This document shows, piece after piece, positions 1 to 5,776 of a DNA stretch of 9,603 nt (position 1 is its first letter; each line of letters begins with the position of its first letter). This stretch comes from Candidatus Woesearchaeota archaeon (GTDB lineage: Archaea > Nanobdellota > Nanobdellia > Woesearchaeales > GW2011-AR4), in contig JAHWGX010000069.1 of the NCBI GenBank assembly GCA_019323655.1, positions 1 to 9,603 of the forward strand. The letters are read 5' to 3'. Made by a program: the position numbers and the translations under genes. Below the pieces are notes generated by a model. The model searched no databases, was not told where the DNA came from, and was given only the letters and a program-made list of their open reading frames with translations.

Positions 1-19
1 AACGCTATACGAATAGTGT

Positions 20-48
20 CCAAAGCCTGACTAAATGCTTTGGGTCAG
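20..48 (+). repeat. Two mutually interfering short inverted repeats before the first gene
   Basis: CCAAAGC (20-26) is complementary to GCTTTGG (37-43), and CTGAC (27-31), in the loop of that hairpin, is complementary to GTCAG (44-48), directly after it. With no linker bases both stems are unlikely to form fully at once, so they are better read as two alternative hairpins. They end 10 bases before ATG 58. Whether they are transcribed is not known; no clear TATA box is seen in the few bases available upstream. Confidence 0.4.
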
Positions 49-57
49 CTTCAATTC

Positions 58-327
58 ATGTTTATTGAAGAAAGGGTATATAATTCTTACACCACTGGTG
101 AAACACCAGTGGAAAGCTCAGCTTCTATGAATTTGGAAAAATATGTAAATGTGGCTGGAATAGAAAAAAGGGCTGTAGAGGGAGGGACAAGGAATTTCAG
201 GATTGAAACAATAGGTCAGGAGGTTTATACTGCAAGCCTTTTATTTTTCAATAGTTCTCGGGACCCTTTTGATGTAGAATTAGTAGGATTTAACCACGAA
301 GGTTATTTTCTTAAAAAGACTGCATAA
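58..327 (+). CDS. Small hypothetical protein (89 aa)
   Basis: I do not recognise this protein. It is a soluble, mixed-charge 89-residue protein without signal peptide, membrane helix or cysteines. The C-terminal half reads as alternating beta strands (FRIETI, VYTASLLFF, DVELVGF), suggesting a small beta-rich fold. I chose ATG 58; an in-frame TTG at 40 would add six residues but lies inside the inverted repeats at 20-48, and neither start has a convincing ribosome-binding site. A stop codon at 28-30 closes the frame upstream, so the gene is complete. Positions 92-112 form a perfect hairpin inside the frame. No homologue of known function can be named, and expression is uncertain. Confidence 0.5.
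   Translation: MFIEERVYNSYTTGETPVESSASMNLEKYVNVAGIEKRAVEGGTRNFRIETIGQEVYTASLLFFNSSRDPFDVELVGFNHEGYFLKKTA
92..112 (+). repeat. Perfect 9-bp hairpin inside the small ORF
   Basis: CCACTGGTG (92-100) and CACCAGTGG (104-112) are exact reverse complements separated by AAA. The hairpin is GC-richer than its surroundings and lies 34 bases into the reading frame, coding for the stretch around TGETPVES. Confidence 0.6.
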
Positions 328-449
328 ATTTGTCAATTATTTTGCCTGTTTTTCTGATTATTGAGCATCTTAAATCCAAATGCTTCGCTAAATTCTGTCC
401 ATCCTAAAAAATTGAATAATCATCTTCCACTGGACATCTGCGCGTCAGA
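328..449. other. Intergenic stretch without recognised features
   Basis: Between the first small gene and the exonuclease promoter I see no gene or structured RNA. A T-run at 351-355, shortly after the stop codon, could serve as a weak archaeal oligo-U terminator for the upstream gene. Confidence 0.4.
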
Positions 450-457
450 TTTATAAA
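450..457 (+). promoter_or_regulatory. TATA box for the DEDDy exonuclease gene
   Basis: TTTATAAA matches the archaeal TATA consensus. Its centre lies 27-28 bp before TTG 481, where archaeal transcription usually starts, so the mRNA is predicted to be leaderless and to begin at the start codon. Confidence 0.65.
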
Positions 458-480
458 TGACTGATTTTTAAAATTAATTC

Positions 481-1263
481 TTGATACAAAACAGTTTTGT
501 TTTTCTGGAAAGGGTAAAAAAGGGTGTTGAGCAGGGGCTTCATAAGCAGGGAATCTCCAGCTGGGACTCTTTTCTTGATGCGAAATGTATTAAGGGAATA
601 AGCAGGGCAAGAAAGCTTTATTATGACCGGAAAATAATCGAGGCAAGGAAGGCATTGTATAATTTTGACTCTGCTTACTTCAAAAAAATACTGCCTCGCT
701 CAGAATATTACCTTCTCTATGACTTTTTCAAAGAAGATGCTGTTTTCCTTGACATAGAAACAACCGGCCTGGATTTCAGGAATAATGACATCACTGTAAT
801 AGGATTGTTTGACGGCATTGACACCAAAACCATGGTTAAAAACATCAACCTTGACTATAAAAAATTAAAGAATGAACTGGAAAAATATAAGCTGATAGTT
901 ACGTTCAATGGAAGCAGTTTTGACGTCCCCTTTATCAATAAAATTTACCCCAATTTGCTTCCTAAGGTACCTAATTTTGACATCAAGTCTGTAACTGACA
1001 GGCTTAACCTTAAGGGAGGATTAAAGGCAATAGAGAAAAAATTAGGCATAAGAAGGAGCAGGATAGTCGAAAAATTCTCCGGCGGAGATGCATTAAGATT
1101 ATGGAAAATGTACCGCGCAACAAGCGATGATTATTACTTAAAGTTATTAATAGAGTACAATGAGGAGGATATTGTTAATCTGAAGAAAGTCGCTGATTAC
1201 TGCGTCAAGAGATTAAGGGAAAAATTAGAAAATTCTGTAAAACAATTGCCAAGCCCAAGATAA
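481..1263 (+). CDS. DEDDy 3'-5' exonuclease, YprB/RNase_H_2 family
   Basis: A 260-aa RNase H-fold nuclease predicted to hydrolyse nucleic acid from the 3' end with two metal ions. Motif I is FLDIETTGLD (D91, E93). Motif II is in TFNGSSFDVPF (D148). The region LKGGLKAIEKKLGI (178-191) is typical of the YprB-like family. The last motif is Y226-x3-D230 in EYNEEDIVNL, the DEDDy signature. The N-terminal 35 residues (NSFVFLERV, then QGISSWDSFL) match the short helical region that precedes the nuclease domain in this family, which supports the TTG start at 481, as does the TATA box 27 bp upstream. The substrate is unknown; a role in DNA repair or RNA processing is inference. It is apparently monocistronic. 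Confidence 0.85.
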   Translation: MIQNSFVFLERVKKGVEQGLHKQGISSWDSFLDAKCIKGISRARKLYYDRKIIEARKALYNFDSAYFKKILPRSEYYLLYDFFKEDAVFLDIETTGLDFRNNDITVIGLFDGIDTKTMVKNINLDYKKLKNELEKYKLIVTFNGSSFDVPFINKIYPNLLPKVPNFDIKSVTDRLNLKGGLKAIEKKLGIRRSRIVEKFSGGDALRLWKMYRATSDDYYLKLLIEYNEEDIVNLKKVADYCVKRLREKLENSVKQLPSPR

Positions 1264-1303
1264 CCTTCTACCAATAGTAACAAACATCAAAACAATTAAA
1301 AGA

Positions 1304-1311
1304 TTTATAAA
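1304..1311 (+). promoter_or_regulatory. TATA box deciding the start of the 247-aa gene
   Basis: TTTATAAA is centred 28-29 bp before ATG 1336. The longer frame would begin at TTG 1312, directly next to this box and upstream of the predicted transcription start, so ATG 1336 on a leaderless mRNA is preferred. Confidence 0.65.
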
Positions 1312-1335
1312 TTGCTTTCTCTTTCCTTAGTAAAT

Positions 1336-2079
1336 ATGGTAACAACATGCGAATTACTATCAGGCTACAAAAAGAGAGATATGCTTCTGCAAGATATAGT
1401 AATGCAGCTTAAATACAAAAATCTTGGATACTTAAAAGAGTACATCCCAAATTGCGGAAAGATTAAGGTAAGTCTAGTAGATATAATTCAGCTTGCTACT
1501 GGCCAAGAACTCTCAAACTATGAGACTATTAATCCGGAACAAATAGAATCTATAGTTATTTCTGGAGGGGTTTTAAAACAAAACATTGAAGGAATGCCAA
1601 AAAGCCTTGATGTATTTGTGATTACTAAACCAAAGGTTGCTCGCGGGGATATCAAAGTGCCGCGAGATTATGCAAGTAAGGAGCCTGAAATTAATGATTT
1701 GTTAAATGGTGGTTATGCCTCATTAGAGCTTAAAGGTTTAGTTAATTTTGATGGAAAGAAATCCCCGTGCTGTAGTTGTGGTTCTGTGAAGCAAGAAGAA
1801 GGACCAATATTAAGGATTTCTTATTTAACAAAAGAACAAATTGAAAAATTATATGGAGAAAATGAAAAAGTTAATGATTTGGCCATTCATGGTCTTCCTC
1901 TTGTTAACCAAGCAAATTTTCAAGAAATTATTAATTCTTTAGGTCTCTCTTCAAAAAGATGTCTAGAGTATGAAGTCTTGTGGGTAGGAGGATCAACAAA
2001 GAATGGAAAAATAGTTCTTAATGCAAAAATAGTTCCAGACTACTCTAGAAGAGGGCCTCCCCAAAGGTTTAACATTTAA
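1336..2079 (+). CDS. Hypothetical protein with CCxC cysteine cluster (247 aa)
   Basis: I do not recognise this protein. It is predicted to be soluble, with no signal peptide or membrane helix. The N-terminal part (1-60) is helical; the middle contains beta-type segments (ESIVISGGVL, LDVFVITKP), and a cysteine cluster SPCCSCGS (C145, C146, C148) follows LVNFDGKK. Further cysteines are C5, C40 and C209. The cluster could bind a metal, but there is no second CxxC pair nearby to complete a standard zinc ribbon. The C-terminus ends in a basic, proline-containing tail (YSRRGPPQRF). Codon use is AT-rich and differs slightly from the GC-richer neighbouring exonuclease, which may point to accessory origin. 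It converges with the HerA-type gene, 53 bases apart. Confidence 0.7.
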   Translation: MVTTCELLSGYKKRDMLLQDIVMQLKYKNLGYLKEYIPNCGKIKVSLVDIIQLATGQELSNYETINPEQIESIVISGGVLKQNIEGMPKSLDVFVITKPKVARGDIKVPRDYASKEPEINDLLNGGYASLELKGLVNFDGKKSPCCSCGSVKQEEGPILRISYLTKEQIEKLYGENEKVNDLAIHGLPLVNQANFQEIINSLGLSSKRCLEYEVLWVGGSTKNGKIVLNAKIVPDYSRRGPPQRFNI

Positions 2080-2132
2080 TTTTGTCTCTTATTACAGTTT
2101 ATAATAGTTTGTTATCATATATTCCAGAACCC

Positions 2133-3671
2133 TTAACCAATCTCAACCCCGCTAAAATCCCTTTTAATTTCTTCTTTTTCTGATTCTGATTTTTTTGCAA
2201 TTTCCTCAAAGCTTGGTATCTTGACAGGTATTGCAAACTTGGAGAAATTAGAGCTTATTAATGCCTCTCCAATATCCAAAGAGGCTATGTTTCTGTCATC
2301 ATCGCTTAAGTCCTGGCTTGCGGACTCTATTATTGCTGTCCTTTCCGGCTTCATCTCTATTCCTAAAATTATTTTTGTGTTGATGTTCGCTAGAATATCC
2401 CTTGGTATCAATGACGGAAGCTGGGTAATTGCAGCCAGTCCAACCTTGAATTTCCTTCCTTCCCTTGCTATTGTTGAGAATATATTCTGCCCTTTTTCCA
2501 GAGCTTCTTTTCCCAAAACCCTTGGAGCCTCTTCCAGGATAACAGAAATCACAGGCTTGTCTTTTAGTGACCCATCCATCTTGTAGTGCTTGTACTTATT
2601 AAAAACCTCTGTTGTAATTAAGCTTCCAATCAGGATTTCAACTGCTCCTGAAAAACCGGATGTGTCAACAATCACAATTTTTCCGTCTTCAAGCTCTTTT
2701 GCGATGTCGCTTATTGTTGCAGTTCCGGCATTAAAGTCAAAAATTCCTTTTGAAGTTATTTCATCGCCATGAATTTCCAAGTCCAATAAATACAGCATTC
2801 TTCTTTTTACAACAGAAATGGTCTGCTCCATAAAGCTTACTCCCTCGATTTTTCTCTCAAACAATAAATTTTTTATCCAGTTGTTCCCAAAATACTTGTA
2901 ATAAAGCAGCAAGGCCTGCTTCTGCGCGTCAGAAAAATCAACTACTCCGTCAAAATGATGCGGCTTGATTGAATGCAAATTAATTTTCAGAGTTTTTGCA
3001 CCTGCCGGAGCCTTTGGAGTGTAATAAACAACTTTTTCTTTTAAATTATGGTCTTTAAGCCCTGATTTGTTCCTGCCATAATATTCATCATGCGGGTCAA
3101 GAACCAAAACCCCGCAGTAATCCTGGCTGACTAGATTCCATAAGACATTTGATATCAGGTTGCTTTTTCCCCTGCCTGTTGTCCCTGCAATCAGGATATG
3201 GTGGCTTAAAACTTTCTCCCCTTCCAGAAAAATAGGGACATCAAGCATTTTGCTGCCTGACCTTAAGTTTCCGATAAACATAGGGTTTTTCGGCTTTGTT
3301 AGAAATGACAGGTCATCTTTTGCAATTTCCCTAACCTCTGAAAAAAAGGATGGCATTAATTTGCTTACAAATGCCCTGTTGTTTTTTATTGTGACAAGGT
3401 TTTTCAGCCCTGCAAGCATGTAATTCCTCAAATTTTTGTCAAAGAATTCAGCATCAGTATTTTCTTCAAGGCTTAATCCTGAAATCAGCTCTAAATTCTG
3501 CTGGCTTATCTGGCTGCCATACATCAGGTCAAAAACCTGCATCAGTATTTTGTTTTCCCCAGACTCTGAAACCAATAACTCCCCCAATTCAAGATTCTGC
3601 CCGGACTTCTGCCTGACAAGTATTTTTCCAAACTCGCCGCTTATAACCTGGCCTTTTGTTATATCAAACAC
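2133..3671 (-). CDS. HerA/DUF87-type hexameric DNA translocase ATPase
   Basis: A 512-aa ATPase of the HerA/FtsK superfamily. HerA hexamers pump double-stranded DNA and, with NurA nuclease, resect DNA ends in archaeal recombination. Residues 7-35 (GQVISGEFGKILVRQ then ELGELLV) resemble the N-terminal HAS barrel. Walker A is GTTGRGKS (163-170). Walker B is VLVLDPHDEY (188-197), with the DPH(D/G)EY form typical of HerA. A second acidic strand is ISVILEEAPRVL (E380, E381), followed by AREGRKFKVGL (402-412) and the sensor-like AAITQLPS (413-420), then IGEALISS near the C-terminus. The length matches HerA. The GTG start at 3671 lies about 29 bp after a TATA box. No nurA, mre11 or rad50 lies in this window, so a related DUF87 ATPase other than true HerA is possible. 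Confidence 0.85.
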   Translation of the reverse strand: MFDITKGQVISGEFGKILVRQKSGQNLELGELLVSESGENKILMQVFDLMYGSQISQQNLELISGLSLEENTDAEFFDKNLRNYMLAGLKNLVTIKNNRAFVSKLMPSFFSEVREIAKDDLSFLTKPKNPMFIGNLRSGSKMLDVPIFLEGEKVLSHHILIAGTTGRGKSNLISNVLWNLVSQDYCGVLVLDPHDEYYGRNKSGLKDHNLKEKVVYYTPKAPAGAKTLKINLHSIKPHHFDGVVDFSDAQKQALLLYYKYFGNNWIKNLLFERKIEGVSFMEQTISVVKRRMLYLLDLEIHGDEITSKGIFDFNAGTATISDIAKELEDGKIVIVDTSGFSGAVEILIGSLITTEVFNKYKHYKMDGSLKDKPVISVILEEAPRVLGKEALEKGQNIFSTIAREGRKFKVGLAAITQLPSLIPRDILANINTKIILGIEMKPERTAIIESASQDLSDDDRNIASLDIGEALISSNFSKFAIPVKIPSFEEIAKKSESEKEEIKRDFSGVEIG

Positions 3672-3696
3672 CCCGATAAATAATATTCTGACAGTT

Positions 3697-3704
3697 TATT
3701 TAAA
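3697..3704 (-). promoter_or_regulatory. TATA box for the HerA-type gene
   Basis: On the minus strand this reads TTTAAATA, centred 29-30 bp before GTG 3671, consistent with a leaderless or nearly leaderless mRNA. A second A/T-rich box (CTTATAAA, minus strand, ending near 3716) could give a leader of about 13 bases. Confidence 0.55.
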
Positions 3705-3766
3705 GGTTTTTATAAGCAAGGGTTTATTTGGTAAAAGGGCACATAACAAGCAAATTTTAGATTTCT

Positions 3767-3787
3767 ATCTTATAAAAGAAATAAGAT
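3767..3787. repeat. Short inverted repeat upstream of the candidate RNA
   Basis: ATCTTAT (3767-3773) and ATAAGAT (3781-3787) are exact reverse complements with a 7-base spacer. They lie just before the TATA box at 3790 and could be an operator, but AT-rich repeats of this length arise easily by chance. Confidence 0.3.
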
Positions 3788-3789
3788 GC

Positions 3790-3797
3790 TATAAATA
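3790..3797 (+). promoter_or_regulatory. TATA box in front of the candidate structured RNA
   Basis: TATAAATA is a good archaeal TATA box. The usual 27-bp spacing puts transcription start near 3821, exactly where the sequence changes from AT-rich to a GC-richer, foldable stretch beginning GGATCGACATCGG. No reading frame begins there. Confidence 0.5.
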
Positions 3798-3821
3798 TTA
3801 CGTAGGGAGAACATAAAAATT

Positions 3822-3965
3822 AGGATCGACATCGGAAATTCCTGTTAAATACCCTGAGCTACGGAGTGGCGAAGGTCTAGGGTTTTGAATAAATCCGAAG
3901 AAGTTAGTGGACGAGTTTATATTTTATATCCGAAAGATTGTTGAGTTTAAGATTTGGGATAAATC
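3822..3965 (+). ncRNA. Candidate structured non-coding RNA, family unknown
   Basis: The stretch between the HerA-type gene and the zinc-finger gene has no plausible reading frame but folds well by eye. CGGA (3833-3836) pairs with TCCG (3894-3897), ATTC (3838-3841) with GAAT (3887-3890), and ACCCT (3851-3855) with AGGGT (3879-3883). Inside this is GCTAC (3858-3862) with GTGGC (3866-3870), closed by a GGA loop. A smaller hairpin GATTT/AAATC lies at 3951-3965. GC content of the 3822-3885 core is clearly above the flanks. A TATA box sits 27 bp before the start. It fits no RNA family I recognise (no tRNA, RNase P or C/D-box signatures). The 3' end is arbitrary. It shares blocks with the inverted repeat flanking the next gene, so it may be part of a mobile or recombined element. 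Confidence 0.35.
3842..3965 (+). repeat. Left arm of imperfect inverted repeat flanking the zinc-finger gene
   Basis: Three blocks in this arm recur as reverse complements, in mirrored order, after the gene: TGTTAAATAC (3842-3851), TTAGTGGACGAGTT (3904-3917, 13 of 14 matching) and TTGGGATAAATC (3954-3965, exact). Spacers between the blocks are longer here (52 and 36 bases) than on the right (2 and 14 bases), so the arms differ by indels. Confidence 0.6.
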
Positions 3966-3974
3966 AGAATAATA

Positions 3975-3982
3975 TTTAAATA
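3975..3982 (+). promoter_or_regulatory. TATA box for the zinc-finger/membrane gene
   Basis: TTTAAATA is centred 27-28 bp before ATG 4006, predicting a leaderless mRNA. It lies inside the inverted-repeat-bounded segment, so the promoter would travel with the gene. Confidence 0.65.
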
Positions 3983-4005
3983 GGATATCTGTATCTTTTA
4001 TTAAT

Positions 4006-4818
4006 ATGTACAAATGTGATCTTTGTCCAAAAAAGAAATCATTTGAGTCAAAGAGTAGAATAGGATTATCTTCACACATTTTCTGGAAACATTTTCGAGA
4101 CTATACCCTTTTACTGACTACTATCATTTTTATATTGGGAATACTCGTTACTTTTGGTTTTATGAAATATTCGGAATGTAAAGAAGAAAGACAATATTTA
4201 GAGAATAAAGAATTACTAAAACCTAATATTTCAGTCGAGGTATTTAGTGGTGATGTAGGTAGTGATGAAGCAAGATGGATTCAATTACAAATCGGTTCTA
4301 CAAAATCAGATACAAATAAAGTAGATAAATTGGATTTTTATTTTGATATCCCTGGATTAATTATCAACTTGACAGAGGATAGGAATCTATATAGAATAAA
4401 TTGCGAGCACCACCGTAGGACTTTCAATATGGAAGGAAATACTCCTTTTTTAGAAAGAATATACATTACTTGTGAAGAGATGTACCCTCAAGAATATTAT
4501 ACTCTATTTTTCTATTATCAACCTTATGAAGAAATTCAATACAATTTTTATAAAGCCAGATATGGTGTTTTATATGATAAAAATTCATTTAGTCGAGAAT
4601 TTCATAATTATCTCAAATATGGATATTATTGGCATTATAATAACGAATTAATATTTGAAGAGAAATGTTCTTTTTTAGGAAATTTGAGTTATATGGGTCG
4701 TGAGAATTCTAAGCTATGGAATTTTCTGTCTGAATTGAAGAGGTCGGCTGGAGAAAATAATAAAATTCCTGATACGATGGATGAACATGTCAAACATAGC
4801 AATCCTTGCGAAAATTAG
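4006..4818 (+). CDS. Orphan protein with C2H2-like zinc finger and one membrane helix
   Basis: I do not recognise the 270-aa protein as a whole. The first 30 residues carry C4-x2-C7-x16-H24-x4-H29, a C2H2-type zinc-binding pattern with a longer loop than the classical 12 residues. Residues 33-53 (YTLLLTTIIFILGILVTFGF) form one hydrophobic helix. By the positive-inside rule the basic finger region (R31 and several K) is probably cytoplasmic and the C-terminal 215 residues outside. That domain begins with beta-type segments (NISVEVF, RWIQLQIG, KLDFYFDIPGLII), is rich in Tyr and Asn, and has C133, C156, C221 and C268, which could form disulphides. Start choice follows the TATA box 27 bp upstream. 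The gene is AT-richer than its neighbours and is flanked by inverted repeats, suggesting an accessory or transferred gene. Function is unknown; a membrane sensor that binds nucleic acid or protein through the finger is speculation. Confidence 0.75.
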   Translation: MYKCDLCPKKKSFESKSRIGLSSHIFWKHFRDYTLLLTTIIFILGILVTFGFMKYSECKEERQYLENKELLKPNISVEVFSGDVGSDEARWIQLQIGSTKSDTNKVDKLDFYFDIPGLIINLTEDRNLYRINCEHHRRTFNMEGNTPFLERIYITCEEMYPQEYYTLFFYYQPYEEIQYNFYKARYGVLYDKNSFSREFHNYLKYGYYWHYNNELIFEEKCSFLGNLSYMGRENSKLWNFLSELKRSAGENNKIPDTMDEHVKHSNPCEN

Positions 4819-4869
4819 ATTTATCCCAAGTCGTTCTTTAGTTAACTCCTCCACTAATTGTATTTAACA
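4818..4869 (-). repeat. Right arm of imperfect inverted repeat flanking the zinc-finger gene
   Basis: Reading the minus strand, TGTTAAATAC (4869-4860), TTAGTGGAGGAGTT (4857-4844) and TTGGGATAAATC (4829-4818) match the three blocks of the left arm in the same order. The innermost block overlaps the last base of the TAG stop codon of the enclosed gene. Confidence 0.6.
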
Positions 4870-4928
4870 TCCATTGTACAGCGTTATATGCGCTATCTTC
4901 CCAATTTACTGCTCCCACAACAAAAACC

Positions 4929-4936
4929 TTTATAAA
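4929..4936 (+). promoter_or_regulatory. TATA box of the SRP RNA gene
   Basis: TTTATAAA is preceded by an A/C-rich stretch (CAAAAACC). Its centre is about 26 bp before G4958-G4960, which begin the recognisable RNA. Confidence 0.7.
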
Positions 4937-4957
4937 ACTAAGGAACATACTTCCTAT

Positions 4958-5226
4958 GGGCTAGGCTGGTGCGCTGGTCCTGCATTGTTACTCTAAACGG
5001 ACCTTATGAGAGAGCCGAAGCCTGGGAAGAGGCATTGGTTTAGCTTAGCGGTCTTGGTTTTGACAATGAGGTTCTGTCCTTTGGGACTGTACCTTTTGGA
5101 AAACTGGTCAGGATGGGAACATAGCAGCCATAACCTTTCGGCATGGTGCTCAGAGGGTAGCGGAACTAAGGAAAAGCCAAGGTAAGCTGCTTTGCTTTGC
5201 TATTTGTCCATTTCCAGGCGCGCCCG
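4958..5226 (+). ncRNA. Archaeal signal recognition particle RNA (7S RNA)
   Basis: This RNA is the scaffold of SRP, which binds SRP19 and SRP54 and targets membrane and secreted proteins to SecYEG. Helix 8 is unmistakable: GGTCAGG (5106-5112), AUG, a GGAA tetraloop (5116-5119), CAU, then AGCAGCC (5123-5129). This gives the conserved symmetric CAGG/AGCAG loop that binds the SRP54 M domain. A helix-6-like hairpin GTCC-TTT-GGGAC lies at about 5076-5087. The Alu-type end begins GGGCTAGGCTGG, with GGTCC (4976-4980) paired to GGACC (4999-5003) and a helix-4-like hairpin GCCT...AGGC (5019-5033). CTTGGTTTT (5053-5061) and AGCTTA (5042-5047) pair with AAAAGCCAAG and TAAGCT near 5172-5188 as helix 5. 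Terminal GGGC (4958-4961) can pair with GCCC (5222-5225). About 269 nt is slightly shorter than typical archaeal SRP RNA (about 300). Ends are approximate. Confidence 0.88.
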
Positions 5227-5255
5227 CTTGTTTTCTATGGCTATAAAGAAAATGT

Positions 5256-5284
5256 AAAAAAAGAAACAAGAAAAAAATAAAAAA
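5256..5284 (-). terminator. Oligo-T terminator of the lipoprotein gene
   Basis: Downstream of the lipoprotein stop codon the minus strand has T-runs of 6 (5284-5279), 7 (5277-5271) and 7 (5262-5256). Consecutive U-tracts without an obligate hairpin are the usual archaeal termination signal. Confidence 0.6.
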
Positions 5285-5286
5285 CT

Positions 5287-5724
5287 TTATTCCACAATTA
5301 TCTTTGCTTTTACTCCGTAAGCTATAGCCCAGTATTCGTATGAGCCCTTTTCAGCAAATTCCTGCTCAAACTGCTCTCCGGACTTTATTACATCGCTGTT
5401 CATAAAGAATTTTCCGTCTTTGAATATCGCTATTGTCAAATCTTTTGCATCGTCATTAATCCACGTCACTGCGCTTCCTGCGCCGATTGTCATCTCTGAA
5501 GGCTCAAATCCTCCTTTTCCGAGAATCCTTATTTCTTCGGCTGTAGCCTCCATTTCTGGCACAGTTTCGGCCTCAACCTCTTCAGCTATAGGCTCGGTTT
5601 CTGGCTGGACTTCAGTTTCAGCTGTTGGCTCAACATCTAAGGGTGGTGTTACTTCTTCCCCTTTCTGTCCACACGCACTCACAAACAACATCAGAACCAA
5701 AGCAACTGCATAAAACCACTTCAT
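5287..5724 (-). CDS. Lipoprotein with degenerate cupredoxin-like domain
   Basis: A 145-aa exported protein. Residues 1-17 form a signal peptide with the lipobox V15-S16-A17-C18, so it is probably lipid-anchored at C18 on the outer face of the cytoplasmic membrane. Residues 22-64 are a Glu/Pro/Thr-rich acidic linker. Residues 65-145 read as a plastocyanin/cupredoxin-like beta fold: GGFEPSEMTIGAGSAVTWIND (71-91), then SGEQFEQEFAEKGSYEYWA (115-133) and the closing strand KAKIIVE. The copper ligands expected in such proteins are missing: the histidine after the TWxND segment is replaced (DDAKDLT), and the Cys-x-x-His...Met loop is replaced by WAIAYGVKAK. It therefore probably does not bind type-1 copper. 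It has its own promoter and a GGAGGT ribosome-binding site. Its role is unknown; surface binding or adhesion is conceivable. Confidence 0.8.
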   Translation of the reverse strand: MKWFYAVALVLMLFVSACGQKGEEVTPPLDVEPTAETEVQPETEPIAEEVEAETVPEMEATAEEIRILGKGGFEPSEMTIGAGSAVTWINDDAKDLTIAIFKDGKFFMNSDVIKSGEQFEQEFAEKGSYEYWAIAYGVKAKIIVE

Positions 5725-5731
5725 TTTAACT

Positions 5732-5737
5732 ACCTCC
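5732..5737 (-). promoter_or_regulatory. Strong Shine-Dalgarno site of the lipoprotein gene
   Basis: GGAGGT on the minus strand lies 7 bases before the ATG. It is the only strong SD site seen in the window and shows that this mRNA, unlike most here, has a 5' leader. Confidence 0.7.
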
Positions 5738-5776
5738 GCTTTTTTATTGATTTTAAATTTGCTGCAATAACCCTTC

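Noticed and set aside
1312..1335. TTG 1312 as start of the 247-aa gene
   Set aside because: It directly adjoins the TATA box and lies upstream of the predicted transcription start; ATG 1336 has the right spacing.
1278..2114. TAACAAAC before and GTTTGTTA after the 247-aa gene as possible terminal inverted repeats
   Set aside because: Only eight bases match and nothing in the surrounding sequence extends the similarity.
438..2935. The 13-mer TCTGCGCGTCAGA occurs near 438-450 and again near 2924
   Set aside because: One such match is roughly what chance predicts for a 13-mer over a window of this size, and the second copy is explained by coding sequence in the HerA-type gene.
2221..3816. Plus-strand reading frames opposite the HerA-type gene
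   Set aside because: They are shadows of a strongly supported minus-strand coding region with intact Walker motifs and show no domain of their own.
3822..3885. Possible 23S rRNA fragment (words such as AAATTCCTGTTAA and ACGGAGTGGCGAAGG feel rRNA-like)
   Set aside because: Resemblance is from memory and short; no continuous conserved rRNA domain can be followed through the stretch, so it is listed only as a structured RNA candidate. A search against rRNA models would decide.
4870..4926. AGCG...CGCT inverted repeat (near 4879-4893) as an attachment site
   Set aside because: Only four paired bases and no direct-repeat partner at the SRP RNA end.
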